Shown here piece after piece: positions 45,533 to 58,246 of a stretch of 64,000 nt of DNA. The stretch's first letter is position 1, and every line of letters begins with the position of its first letter. A program made the translations under genes and the position numbers. Where the stretch lies: the NCBI GenBank assembly GCA_036365455.1, contig JAWQUS010000020.1, positions 8,405,001-8,469,000 on the forward strand. The letters run 5' to 3'. The DNA is from Macrosoma leucophasiata. Its lineage: Eukaryota > Arthropoda > Insecta > Lepidoptera > Hedylidae. Under the pieces are notes generated by a model. It had not been told where the DNA came from. It was given only the letters and a program-made list of their open reading frames with translations, and made no database searches.

Positions 45533-47536
45533 GGTGGCAACCCTAGTAGAAAGTGCAACTAGCGAGGCACCTGTGCCATGGCGTCCGGTAATATTTGTCA
45601 ATTTACATGTGGTCGAGCAGTAACTGTAAACGTGGAATGCGCGCTTGGTTTACTTCTCTCCTCTACTGATCCAAATCCCGCCGCCCGTTAACTTTGATAA
45701 CAACTTGTTCGACTATATTACACGCAGATTATTATTGGAGATAATTGCGTACAGTTTCACCTAGTAATTTTGTTGCTAATATCCGTATGCTAATATTTAG
45801 ATAAATGTATTCCGTAAATACATATTTATTCTGTGTCGGCTTGTGCGTACTGGTAGTGCGACTTTCGGTGGTATAAATTATGATTGGTTTACCTGTTACT
45901 GGTATGGATATTCGATATTCAAGGACGTGTTGGTATATATAAAGTCAGGGAGGCCAATGTTTTTCAGTCGAAGATCTACTTTTCAGGCGAGAGTTTAGGT
46001 ACGCTGATTGACTTTTTAAAATATACCTGTGATTTGGATATCTGCCTATTGGTTTTGAATGATTTTTTAGGTCAGCAGCGTTTCATATATACATACATAC
46101 AACAATTTTTTAACCACTGAATCGTATATTTATCTTTCTCTTCAATGATCACTTAATATCGTAGGCCTACAAAAATAACAAGAATTACATTGAACGTGTG
46201 TTTAATGTTTTAGCCAATATGTTACTTGTAAGTTATGTCTCATTTTAAGCCGAATTATTATTATATATATTGTATCATATATACTGTATTAAGATATACA
46301 AAAAGTCAAAAAGTAAATTTTTACACAGTGATCTACGTACTCAATTTTTTTTTTGAAAAATAAAGAAAAATAACAATAACAATTGTCACAATAATAAATT
46401 TACACTACATACATGCATCGTAGAACGGCACATTGCTCCTCTACAGCATTAGGTTGTAATCGAAAGTAAATAGTTTTTTTTTTTTTAATTTTCAAACAAA
46501 AGCAGACAGGCTTGTATTTCACATTGTTGTTTCTCCGTGTTCTTTACTTTCATAGGAGTTATATATTTCTTTTGATTTTATATACTCGTAATTTTTATAA
46601 TATCATTAATTCGTAAATATGATTTTATCCGTGTTCTGTTACCGGTTCCATTTTTAAGCGGATTAAGGATATTGTAAGAGAATGGAGATGAATGCGCTCA
46701 TAGGCATTTACTTTAGTAATTGTAAACCAACTGTTTTTGGCAACTTGGCGTTATATGGACGTTTAGGGGAGAAAATTGATATCAGTTTTTTACTTAGTAT
46801 ATAACGATTTTAAAATATATGAAACAATTTCTTTTATACTTTTGTAAAGGACGGAGAAGGAAGACGAGAAAGTATCAAGAAAAGTATCTTGGTAAACAGT
46901 GGATGAAATAAGTATTTCAGTAGGTATTCTTATCCAATTTTATCCAAAAATGTAACTATATAAACATGTTAATGAGGAATCTGGCGAACAAATCTATTTA
47001 AATAGGTAGCTGTGGATAGATTGTAACTGAGTACTAGTAGAGCTAACTTATAATACAAAGTGTAAAAATGAGGAAATTAGAAATATCTAAATTAAACTGA
47101 GATTGAATGTAAGCGGAACTCGTTGGAATTGGGACGCGTACTCTTTTGACCTCCTAGAAGTTTCTAAGACAACCGCAAAGGGCGGGACTAATGTTGATTC
47201 AAATTACAACTTCAAGATGGGGGTCATGGGCATGGAATAAAGATAGTGTCGGAGATAAAAAGATGCCGGACTAAAAAGAAAGGAATGAATCGAAACGTAA
47301 ATTTTACTAAACAGAACATGATACAAAGGCGAGGTCAAGCTTAGTACTATAGGGAATCGTTCATCCATATCATCTTGGTAGAGCTCTAATTAGTATCTCT
47401 CTGATTAGGTATAGCTTATATTCCAGTTAAAGAAAGTCAAGTTCCAACAGCAATACAATCTGCAGAAATGAGTATACATTAAATGCATTTTTTCTTTTTA
47501 CCTCATTAGGTAATTCAGAAGTATGATGAAATAGTC
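45533..47536. other. Intergenic, nothing recognised
   Basis: 2 kb of AT-rich sequence with poly-T/A tracts; frames up to 78 codons lack features. Confidence 0.4.
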
Positions 47537-47655
47537 TATACTTATAATAAATCTGTAGAAGTGTAAATTCTGTACATTAAAAATATTGAAAAAATAAATA
47601 CCAGGGGATGTTACTAGATCGATACCGAACCCCAATATGTGATTAGAAATTTTTT

Positions 47656-47690
<35 letters not shown>

Positions 47691-47815
47691 TTGTTCAACC
47701 ATCACATAAAAACTACCCGTCCGATTACAATGAAACTTGGTATGATTATACTTTAACCTTTGGCGCACAACACTGGGTACTTTTTATCCCGGAAAAATGT
47801 CTGTTTGTCTGTGTG
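47537..47815 (-). repeat. Interspersed repeat, copy 2 (paired with 9040-9297)
   Basis: CTGTAGAAGTGTAAATTCTG to TTTTTATCCCGGAAAAATG with a (GTCT)n core, the reverse of the 9040 copy. Confidence 0.78.
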
Positions 47816-47994
47816 TTTGTGCATTCTAATATCAGAAACGGCTTATTCGATTTTCGGTTATATCGTGGTAAGTTTCACTTAACATTTAGTGTTTGTTTCA
47901 TGTGAATCGGTTCAGAAAAAAAAGTTATATCAATTTAAAGAATCGTATCAAATATTTTAAAGCTATTCTGTATCTTAGTTCTATCTTTTAGGGA

Positions 47995-48190
47995 GTTTCG
48001 TACCTAATGGGTAAAAACGGACCCTACGGATAACTAATCCTCCGCTGTCTGTATGTCTGTCCGTCCGTCCGTCTGTCTGTCACCAGGCTGTATCTCATAA
48101 ATAGTGATAGCTAGAAAGCTAACATTTTCACAAATTATGTATTTCTGTTACCGCTATAATGTAGACGCTTAAAATTTTCACAGAATTTTT
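47995..48190 (+). repeat. 'GGTTCCGTA'-family fragment with (GTCC/GTCT)n
   Basis: GGGAGTTTCGTACCTAATGG … TGTCCGTCCGTCCGTCTGTC … matches the 14036 family order. Confidence 0.55.
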
Positions 48191-48462
48191 AGGTCTTATC
48201 TTGTATACATCTATATCTATACAAATAAATAAAATTGGAGTGTCTGTTTTTAATATTAAAATAACCGCTTTTTACTAAATGCATATGTATGTATACATGG
48301 TTCATATACCAAAACAACATTTTTTACAATTTTTGTCTGTCTGTCTGTTTGGCGGGGCTAATGGGAACGGCTTGACCGATTTTAACGGGACTTTCACTGG
48401 CAGATAGCTGATGTGATAAGGAGTAACTAAGGCTACTTTTATCTCCATACATTTTTTTTTTA

Positions 48463-48732
48463 TGTTATGGAAGTGGCAAACAAGCATGCAGTTCACATTG
48501 ATGTTAAGTGATGACTGCAGCCTACCCATATGAAGACCAAGGCCAAAATGCAGATGCGTCACCACTCCTGAGGCCTAAGGTGTTATGCCTCTATGCCGGA
48601 AATTACAGGGCCGTACATTACCACCTGACCGGAACACGATAGTGCTGAACACTTCCATTTAGCGGCAAGTAAATTAGGTAATGCGGTGGTACCTACGCCC
48701 GCGAGCTCCGTCACTGGAGCTCTACCACCAGT
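48463..48732 (-). repeat. RepA copy inside the Helitron
   Basis: ATGTTATGGAAGTGGCAAAC to GGAGCTCTACCACCAGT, near full length. Confidence 0.87.
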
Positions 48733-48768
48733 AAAACTCTACATCCATACATATATACCTACATACAA

Positions 48769-49105
48769 ATAAGTAGAATTGGAGTGTATCCGACTTTGAC
48801 GGGACTTCCACGGGCAGGTAGCTGATGTAACAAGGAGTAACTTAGGCTACTTTTATCTCCATACATCCATACACACATACCTACATACAAATAAGCAGAA
48901 TTGGAGTGTATCCGACTTTGACGGGACTTCCATGGGTAGGTAGCTGATGTAACAAGGAGTAACATAGGCTACTTTTATCTCCATACTACCATACATACAT
49001 ACATAACTACATACAAATATATAGAATTTGAGTGTCTCCGATTTTGACGGGACTTTCACTGGCAGATAGCTGATGTAATAAGGAGTAACTTAGGCTACTT
49101 TTATA
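48769..49105. repeat. Tandem repeat, period 122-126 bp, about 2.7 units
   Basis: The unit TAGAATTGGAGTGTATCCGA … CTTAGGCTACTTTTATCTCC recurs at 48774, 48895 and 49021; a longer first unit begins at 48231. Confidence 0.88.
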
Positions 49106-49329
49106 CTAGCTGCGCCCACGACTTCATTCGGGTAGATACTGAACAATCATATTTTTTCTCACGTAGACGAAGTCGCGGGCACAGCTAGTCTATCATATAT
49201 GTATAGCACTACTGTTTGTTGTTATGTTTTATACTTCTGTAAGCTTTAACTGAATAGTGTGAATAGTGTTATAATACAAGCCAAGACTCTACTTATATAG
49301 TAGGTACCTATACTATTATAGTATCTATA

Positions 49330-50010
49330 CATAAGTCATAATAATAAAGGGGAGCAGAGTAGCTTGTGGCGAGCAGTTGGTGAGTAGCGACACCACCACC
49401 TACCATCATCTCCAGTTCCTCCGAGAGAACTGGTCTCCGCCTCGTTCTGTACACAGGTACGGCCGGACAAAACATCAGGTTTTTCACCTCTGGCTTGCCT
49501 TCATTGGCCGGTCAGGGTGAGGCGCTCGAGGTATGGCATTTGCAGAAATTTAGATAATAGGCTGTTGTCTAAATTTCTTCAAGAGCCATACAGTCGGGGG
49601 TTGGAAGTGTCTAATGGCATAATAGCGGGGAAGCCCGCTCCGAGCATGAGATTACTCGCTCGTGATGGTGAAACCGATGACGCACCTCGCGACACCAGTG
49701 TTGCCCCCCGTCGACCATCGGGTTGGCTCTTTGGGGGGGTCCACCAAGGAGAGAAGGAGAGGCGAGTCACCACCTGCCTAAAGTAGGATTCAATAATGTG
49801 AAATGTTGAATATAGGCATTTGCCGGATCTCACTCCATAGGCCCAGCCAGCCAGTCCCTCCAGTTCACCCATGTGGGTGGGGTGGTGTATGACGATGACT
49901 GACTCGCCAAACTTTGGGCTATGAGTCCCATGTATTTTGCGGGGTCTGAATTAACTGTCCCGGCGAATATAACCCATTACAAAGTAAGTAGATCAAAATT
50001 CTCGAAAGGG
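49330..50010. other. GC-rich block, possible retroelement 5' region
   Basis: Distinctly GC-rich with frames up to ~97 codons on both strands and blocks such as GTTGGCTCTTTGGGGGG and CACCAAGGAGAGAAGGAGAG. The composition suggests a LINE 5' leader, but no protein motif is seen. Confidence 0.35.
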
Positions 50011-50559
50011 CCTCTATTGGACATATTGAACCTCCCATTTCCCCGCGCAAGCCTGACAAAGTTCCAGGGTTCAAATTGAACGAGAGACATAATAATAAAT
50101 AATCTTTATTGTATACATCAGAAAAGTCGGAAAATGTTTATTTAAACTATTGCGTATCATTTCTATTGCTTATGTAAGTTATTCAGCCTACTGAACTACC
50201 TACGTAAATAAATCAAAATACATAAATGAATATCTTTAACTCGCGTATCTGAACTACGTATACTTACTTGCAAGATACCATATACTTGGTGACGTATCTA
50301 CAATCATTCTGTGCGAGTACTAAAGTAGCTATTATTTAACTGGGCTACGTTTATCGCATATTGTAGGTATGGCAGAGTATTCTAGGTTATGTTTATTACT
50401 GTAAATGTTGCACCTGTGGTCTGTTTTATTTACGGCTATACACGTTGCGAAATGATAAAACATCACATGTCACGGGAATTCAAAATAGATCGTCAATTCT
50501 TTATGTTCACTGTGTAACCTACTAGGTAGTGTACTTACCTATTAGGTAGATAGGTTAGG
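50011..50559. other. Spacer, nothing recognised
   Basis: AT-rich. Confidence 0.35.
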
Positions 50560-50700
50560 TAAGCAAACAAGCATGCAGTTCACGCGGATGTCAAGGATGA
50601 TTGCAGCCTATACACATCTAGATAGGTACCTACATAAAAAGCAGAGGTCAAATTGCAGATACGTTGCTACTCCTGACACCTAAGTTGTTGTATCTGTGAT
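50560..50700 (-). repeat. RepA copy, partial and diverged
   Basis: AGCAAACAAGCATGCAGTTC … GATTGCAGCCTATACACATC … CTGACACCTAAGTTGTTG. Confidence 0.7.
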
Positions 50701-53256
50701 GTGATGTGATTAAAAATGTCTAAACTAAAGATGTGGAACGAAAATTTCTCGCAAAGAAGGCGGTATGTAACGCTATTAAGCTTATAAAAATGTATTAAAT
50801 ATTGCCAAGAATTGTTTAGAACCGTTGGTTTAAACTTCTACATAGGTATATCCTTATAAATAACTTCAATTGAATTAGAAACACTATTTTTTGAAGTCAG
50901 TAAAATTCACTCATATTTTTATTAAAAAAAGTTTTTGATTCGAATAAAAAGTAGTCTGAATACGTAAATAAATATGACCTGTGTTAACCAAACCGCAGTG
51001 GGGCAGTGGGTCAGCGAAATGTTGGCTTTCGTTCTTACTGGTCAATGACAGCCTATTACAAACTCCAAGGCAGTAGATACTGACCTAGAAGGACACACCG
51101 CATTCCTATTATCGTAGCACCAGAGACTTAGGAAGCGTATGCTTGCTGTTTAGAATTATTTGAGCTACATTTGGCATGTAGGACAAGGAAAATAAACAAA
51201 AAATACTTTCACCCTTCAATATTTTCTGCAGACGCTTCTTGGTCGTGAATGCCAGCGTGTCATATCTACAATAATCTACATCACAAAGGAATGTGTAGGT
51301 AGAAAAATGTTGAATTGTTACCTTCGTAGATTTGTCAGTTTTGTCTTGAATCACAACTTGTACAAATAAATATATTTACTAAGTCTTGAGTATTCAGTTA
51401 ATTAAACGTTCTTTTGGACCACTGTGTCGCTGAAAATTCATGAATTACAAATTATTTTTATATTACATCTCGATAGTCTACGATCATAATTATTTTTAGA
51501 ATGGCGCCTAAGGGATTTTTTTTTATCTTAAGTTCTGTTTTTTTTTATATAGGTAAGTACCTACCTAGTTCGAAAAATAACAAAATTTTGAGGAAACAAA
51601 AATATTTTTTTTCCCAGTATCCTTAATGAGGCCCATATACGCTTACAAGTGCTCGGATATGTGTATATACGAACAGTGGTCTACCCACAGTGGTATTTTT
51701 GAATACCGGGGCCTTGATCCAGAATTTACGTTGGGAACAGGGCTTGACTTAGCCAAAGGCAGGTGTTACTTACGTAAAATAATTACCTTAGTGTTTTAAC
51801 ACTCAGTAATTTTTGAGAACACTCAAAAAATTCAGCAGTGGATATTATTCGGCTGAAATGATGATAAAACGACTCTTTCACACTGGGATCAAATCTCTTC
51901 AAGCATAGCAGAAGTGGAAAATATTGACAACTTAAGGATAGCCTTTCGTGTTTCTAGTCGCAGAGCTTGTGCATTACCATAATATGTTTTCACTATAACA
52001 AAAGGCGTGTCTTTTTTCATTATAGTATTTTCATGTGTCGCCATAGAAAGTGAAGTGGTCTCGATGTGAAGCAGGACGGATCATTAGTATGACAACAATG
52101 ACTTATTTTGAGTCGTGAGCTTCTCAAATATTATATTCTGATATTGTATGTATAAACCTACTTATAAACTTTTATCAATTGAAGTAGGTACCTAGCTCAT
52201 TGTTGTTTGAAATGGGTTGATGTTCGTATTTAAATTTAATGTAGGTAACTAATGATCGGTTTATTTTATTTGATAAGTATAAGATTAAAATGTAGGATAT
52301 ACAAAGATTGAGGACAGTCGAATCGAAGAGCGATTATTTGCAACTTCAGGTATGACTGCATGTATATTAATAGGCACATGCTGTAATCTATCTGCCCAAT
52401 CTATTTTCTTTTGAGGTAGATAAATAATCATGGTGGCACAAAAAAAACACGTATTTCCCATGAATGGCAATTAAAAACCGCTACGTATAAAAATTTACAC
52501 AAGAAGCCCGGGGTCAAACCGCAAATGCGTGGCATCCTGTGGGAAGTATAATGTATTACCTGCCTGTGGCCTAATTTGTTGCTCCTATGATAGTCTCTAC
52601 TTAATTCGTTACAAATATTCCGCGATTCCGAGTTTCAATGTTGTGTACGATTCTGCAATATTCTATACAGAGGCAAAATTTTTAACACCTCCATCAATGC
52701 ATACCTATATCTAAATAGAAATCTTTAGATACAGGCTTCAATATTTGCTATCTACGTATCCCATAAACTAATAGGTATATTGCTATTTATTTCACTCACA
52801 CGTCGGCACTGCCGCTTTCTGATATTAGTAATAGCGAGTAGATAGTATAATTCGTCTAAGATGTTTTTTTTCTTTAGATAATCACGGACTTAAATATAAT
52901 TGCGTATAATACACACGGCGAGGTGAATGTCCGCGCACTTGTACTTTTTGTCTTAAATACAATTTGGCTACTTTTAACGCTGCCTAAACTTTCTCTGCGA
53001 GTTGACATGCACAAAATACTCCAACATAACTGGTACTGAAACATAATGGGTCCTCGTTGTCCAAAGACAAATGCTTATGTGTTCAGTAGGTAATGATTTG
53101 TAATGATTGCATGAAAAAACTGATTTCGTAATACTTACAACATGACTATACGTATTAGGCTTGTGGGCACAAGCCTACAAAGTAAATGGATAGCTACGTT
53201 TCCAGCTAATAAAAAATTACGAAAACATTTATTTTAAAAATTATATGGTACGAAGG
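50701..53256. other. Intergenic, nothing recognised
   Basis: An RTE-tail-like motif (TTCAGCAGTGGATATTATTC) at 51831-51855; otherwise AT-rich without genes. Confidence 0.4.
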
Positions 53257-53380
53257 AGCTCAGGAACGTAGGCTCCACTGCATTACCTTATCTATAGGAG
53301 TAATATAGGTATTCAGCGCTTGCATGTTCCGGATAGATGGTAATAAACGGACTGGATATTTAGTTTTGTCTGTCTACTTG
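53257..53380 (+). repeat. RepA remnant
   Basis: GGAGCTCAGGAACGTAGGC, CCACTGCATTACCTTATC, ATGTTCCGGATAGATGGTAA in RepA order. Confidence 0.55.
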
Positions 53381-53506
53381 ATGTGACTCTTGTCACTTTC
53401 ATTTGAAAAAAGATTACAGGTAGCTAATTATCCGTTATGCAAAACAAGTCGTAAGTGCTGTTACTGTTACTTACGCTATCAATCGGCATCTTTTTATATT
53501 TAAACA

Positions 53507-53659
53507 GGGGTCTTATTCTCGTGACTTTGCACAAGTTCGATGGCAACAGAATCGATATGCTTTCTTGCTTTAACATAGAGCGCGCTCTAAGATTGAATCG
53601 AGTAAGCGGATCTATTTAATTGCGATTCATCGTCTATGATATCATGAGAATAAGGCCCC
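53507..53659. mobile_element. MITE with ~16 bp termini
   Basis: GGGGTCTTATTCTCGTGA and its inverse TCATGAGAATAAGGCCCC (two mismatches) enclose 120 bp containing CAGAATCGATATG; no clear duplication. Confidence 0.65.
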
Positions 53660-54097
53660 AGTACGTTTGAGCTTTTCACTAATGTCCACCGGACTTTCTT
53701 CATATAGGTACCTACTAAGATTCGTTATGTAACTCCGTTCACTGCTCGCCGCGGCCATCGATGTTCTATTATCTAATTATTACGTCAACTATTATTATGA
53801 AATTGACTTGTTGATATTTGTTTATTCGCTGTTTTCGGATGGTAACTGCATTTTTTAGCTCGTACGATTATTTAATTGATAGCTGCAAAGTATGCTACAC
53901 AAGCTCAACACCCAGACCACATCTTACAGTGCTATAATCTGTTCCAACTCTAACCCGATATAATAATATCAGCTATAATACTTGAAGTGATAATATATTA
54001 CAAGTATTTTCTTGTGGCTCTTCGTTATTCAGGTAGCAATCGATACTTCCGAGCATAGCTTATAGCTAAATATTAATTTAATTAGTCTCATTCTATT

Positions 54098-54440
54098 CAC
54101 GGGTGGTAGAGTTTCAGTATGGAGCTCGAGAGCATGGACAGAGAATATGTAATAATACTACGTATAGAATGGACACTTCGACGTCCCGCCCGATTTCCCC
54201 GCATCATCCAACCTCCTCCCCTCTTATGGGCGATGGGTAGTATTTTGTACGTGCTACGCACACAGGTGCACGTGTAAATACACGTCACTGATTGATGCCT
54301 GTGTAATAGAGACCAAATTAAGCGTTTGTATGGAATTTTGGCGGAGTGTCCGCGGTGTGGCATAGATATCAATGCATTACCTAATCTATCTGCCGCCAAA
54401 TGTTAGTTTAATGTATGGCCCCCTAATTTCTGTCACAGAA
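54098..54440 (+). repeat. RepA copy interrupted by unrelated sequence
   Basis: GGGTGGTAGAGTTTCAG and GCTCGAG at the left; ATGCATTACCTAATCTATCTG and ATGTATGGCCCCCTAATTTC at the right; about 230 bp of foreign sequence between (54137-54365). Confidence 0.6.
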
Positions 54441-55489
54441 TCAAAATATAAATATATAACTTAAGCCTCAGTGGTCGTTGATAACGTGAGGCCTAACAAT
54501 CCGTCGTTTAAAAACTCTATGAATATGGATGTAAATCAATCGAAACAATATAAACACGCACATAATTAAGATGATTACTGTAAAATATGTTTTGTATTTT
54601 GGTATAAGTAAATGATGTTAATTTTTGGTACTTTTACTAAAAGTAAAAGCGGTAATTTCACGCGCTCTTCTCAACGCGGTATCGTAACAGTTTAATCGGT
54701 TGTGTTGTGTGTTAAATTTTCGGCTTTTTAAATATTTGCCATTATCAGAGATTACAGAAGTCATTTTGGTACGTATTCTTCAATTTACAGTTTAAAATTA
54801 TTTAACATAGTTACTTTTGGAAATTAGACTGGAATGATACCTATATTTCTTAAATCTCAAATAAGTTTTATCACCAAAGAAGGTTTCGACATTAATAATA
54901 CCTACGAAACTTACTCCGTTTTTAAGGTTCTGTTTAGTTTACTAAGTAAACATGACAGATCCCATACATCGATATGAACAAGAATTATGAAAAAAGTTCC
55001 AAGGAACATTTTCAGAATTTAAACCATTATGCATCCTAGCAATAGCAGTGGCAGTCCTTTTATGGACTCCTTTCCTTTTAACTTCCAAATTTTATATTTT
55101 TTTCCGGTGAGGTAAACATATTTCAATAATTGCAAAATTTCAGGATCCCGGAGGAATTTCAGGATTTGGGATCAGAATACCAAGGCAATTTAAACGTGAC
55201 ATGTTTGTTTATAAAAAGATCCATAAAAATGTCGCTGAAAATGATCTTTTATCCAGTTTTAAACAATGTTTTCGATTTTACCTCACTGTTACAAACAGGA
55301 ATTAAGCCACTCACATCTCATCAATCAAACTCGCAATAAAATATAACCAATTCTGTTGAAGTGGTATATATTTTGCGAAACCAGAATGAAAGTGGGCGAC
55401 AATTCCATGGAAAATATGTATGTGAGTTAAGAGGTAGATAATTTTGATATAACTGCACATCAACATACAGAGTATGTATGTATGTATCT
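54441..55489. other. Intergenic, nothing recognised
   Basis: AT-rich; no gene. Confidence 0.35.
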
Positions 55490-55831
55490 TCACGCCAGGT
55501 CCCTAACGGGGTAGGCAGAGAGTGTAGAGCGCCAGAAATCCCGGTTCTGACAAACCTCTCGTGCCTCGTCTACTTTCATCATTCTCTTCATACATGCACG
55601 CCGATTCCTAAGACTTTTGACACCACCATCAGACAGAACTCGACCTATTTGGTCATGGTAGGTCAGCCTTGGTCTTCCTGGGCCTCTGCAACCATCCACA
55701 TTCGCATTGTATATCTGTTTAGTCATTCGCTCATTCGACATACATAGTCTTGTGGTATAACGGTAAAGACGGTGCGGTGTCACGAGGACAATTAATTGTT
55801 TTTTTTTTATTGACAGGTTACTTAATTTCAT
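55490..55831 (-). pseudogene. LINE C-terminal fragment (RTE-like)
   Basis: A minus-strand frame reads MSNERMTKQIYNANVDGC, RGPGRPRLTYHDQIGRVL, RNRRACMKRMMKVDEAREVC, then STLSAYPVRDLA, the conserved C-terminal end of a LINE protein frequent in moths. It is 5'-truncated with the catalytic domain missing. A shorter end of the same family is at 10342-10428. Confidence 0.85.
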
Positions 55832-55849
55832 ATCATTAATGGCGGGGAT

Positions 55850-56160
55850 TGGAGGGTAGTAAGTAAGATGATGAGTAGCCTACCCCTCCCGTTAAACTTC
55901 CGTCAAATGCAGGTAGGTAAGTGGCAAGAGCGACCCAGTTGGGAGAGCAGATTCGATAGGTCCAGGTGCGAAGTACCAAGCCCTGGATTGGGGTGCCGGA
56001 GTTGCCTATCACATGCCTCGCTGCGGTGGTATAGCATAGGTTTCAAGTTCCGGTCCTGAAGGCAAACCGACGGTGTATCGTACAAGCTTCTCGCTACCTC
56101 TATGTATCGGTAGTCGATTTGGCAACTCTGTAGTTTGTAGAGTAGAGCCGCTACGATTAA
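55850..56160. other. GC-rich patch of unknown origin
   Basis: Open frames on both strands but no protein features; maybe part of a retroelement. Confidence 0.3.
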
Positions 56161-56812
56161 TTATTTAACTAAAGGGAATTTTCTTTGTAAGTCGTGTAAG
56201 CGATAAATATGTCTTCTTTTCTGTCAAGTACAGATTTGGGTAGATCCGGTTTATCAAGCTAACAAAAAATCTCACAACCATACTCCATACTACTTATTGA
56301 TAGGTACACGACACGCAGTCTCGGCCCACAGACAAGTTATATAATCATGTCAAATTAAAATATACATATATACTTACTTGACTTGTTGGTCAGTGAACTT
56401 AAGATTATGTAATTTTCTATGTCTATATTCAACACCTACTTGGTAAGTTAGTAATTCGCGTCGGTACTTATCTACCTATGAGTATATGAAATAAAACTAC
56501 AGTGGACGTTTGCAGTAGCAATGGAGTTTGTTTCAAGTAGGTACCTATCTACTATCACAGTCTAAAGAAAATGAACGTGTTACTACTATAGTATATGAGT
56601 CCATTCGAAAGACTTAAACTGATAGGCAAATAATTTACTGAAGCTGGCTATTTAAAATTAAGTAGGTACCTACTAATGATATAATACAGGTAGGTAATTG
56701 TTCAAACTCAAAGTCATTTAGTCTACACATTTAGTATAATTTTCTGGTGATAGGTGAAATAACCAAAAGAGGTTAAGGTGCATAACATAAAATATAAAAT
56801 ACGCTAAAATAC
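56161..56812. other. AT-rich spacer
   Basis: Nothing recognised. Confidence 0.35.
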
Positions 56813-57010
56813 GCTTACACTCACAGCCCCACAGTAGGTATAAACTTGTGTCGTGGGTGCCGTTGTACACATACAACACATACACAAACACCCAGACCCG
56901 AAACAAATACCTATCTGTAGGCCATACAAATATTTGTCCTGGTGCGGGGATCGAACCCGCGACCCTTCGAATCAAACGGTCATCTCACACCGCTGGACTA
57001 ACCGGGTCGT
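56813..57010 (-). mobile_element. tRNA-derived SINE, family S3
   Basis: The minus strand starts GACCCGGTTAGTCCAGCGGT, has B box GGTTCGATCCC, then ACAAATATTTGTATGGCC and the GTGTTTGTGTATGTGTTG body. Same family as 35808-35990, opposite strand. Confidence 0.87.
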
Positions 57011-57766
57011 CGATAACAATTTATAATTTTTTTGATACGTCAATTTAAACCTTATAAATTTAATAAAGAATTAAAAGTAAGAATTAAAAAAGGGCTCTAG
57101 GTACAGAATGTTCCATTTTCTTTTTTACAAATGACTAAGATAAGAACGAAAAGAATTGAGACATTCTTTGTCATTCACAGGCAGAGTTCCAGCACTGAGA
57201 AAAACTTACGAAAAATAACTTAGTAAGTACGGTCTTTTCAAAATTACTTCACTTTTAACTAATTTTACAACAATGATACTGACATACAATAAGTAGTATA
57301 ATGTACTTTCATTTCACGAAATCGGTCTTATTCGGCAAAGCATCTCCTCCTCTTCCTTCCTTCTTCTAAATAAATGTAAGTTTTTTCTAGAATACAATAT
57401 ATTTTCATAGATATATTCGTAAGAGACCGTCATTATATTAATTTTTTTGAACAACTCGTGTTTTGATACTTTTTGTAGTTATGATTCCTATATTTTCTAT
57501 TCTATTTTTGTAGTTTGATTTTAGAGGGCGGGAGAGAGAAGAGACAGAATTTTCAATGATTTCATTTGAACACGCACAGAAAATGTGTAAGTTCTTAAAA
57601 TCTCCTAAAACACAGGCTTAAACCGAAACAACAGTCACGGAAACGCCTGTGTATTTAATGATGGCAATAAGTGAATAGGATCTGCAATGAAGATTATGAA
57701 GGCGCATGGCTATAAAAGTGGAGAAAATTATCAATTCCTGTCAATTCCTTTAATAAGTATTACACA
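57011..57766. other. AT-rich spacer
   Basis: Nothing recognised. Confidence 0.35.
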
Positions 57767-58160
57767 GTTTTTAGGGTTCCATAGGCTACAATAACCCTAG
57801 TATATAATAATTTCATCACGTCCGTCCGTCTATTCACAAATATGCTCGTAGACTTAAATACTAATAGGTAGTACTAAAACTAAAAAGCTGTAACTTCATA
57901 CAAATATATTTATTAGCTAGCGGAGAAAGACGGGCAATAAAATTGTAAAAAAAAGTGTTAGGGAATATTACTTAATCTATCAGGTATTATGATTGTTAAA
58001 ATCGGGCACTGGGTTATATAGACAGACAAATACGCATCTCTTTAATTGGGTATGTCACTTGACAAATAGAAATGTATACCTATATGTAAGTTATATTCCT
58101 CATATTCCATCTAAATAAAAAAACCGGACAAAGAGTAGGGTCGGACAAAGTCCGTACACA
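57767..58160. repeat. Fragments of the 'AAAAACCGG…GGTTCCGTA' family
   Basis: Begins GTTTTTAGGGTTCCATAGGC with CACGTCCGTCCGTC; a forward head AAAAAACCGGACAAAGAG lies at 58118-58155. Probably two partial copies. Confidence 0.5.
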
Positions 58161-58246
58161 GGTGTAGAAGTCTAGACTAATCCGGACGGATGGTAACCCT
58201 ACCTATATGTAGGTACTTAAAAATTAAGTTTAAAAACGTGAATTAA

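Larger units (their letters stand above)
48216..49188 (+). mobile_element. Helitron with internal minisatellite
   Basis: A|TCTATACAAATAAATAAAATT start; CGTAGACGAAGTCGCGGGC ACAGCTAG|T end. It carries a RepA copy (48463-48732) and then three ~124 bp units (48769-49105). Just before the end (49109-49130) an inverted copy of the same terminus, CTAGCTGCGCCCACGACTTC, makes a palindromic 3' end. Confidence 0.75.

Noticed and set aside
47498..47905. Frames with LFVCLFV and DKQTDRQTD repeats
   Set aside because: They come from the (GTCT)n simple repeat in an interspersed repeat.
55868..56085. Frames of about 60 codons on both strands
   Set aside because: Short, in a GC-rich patch, with no conserved features.
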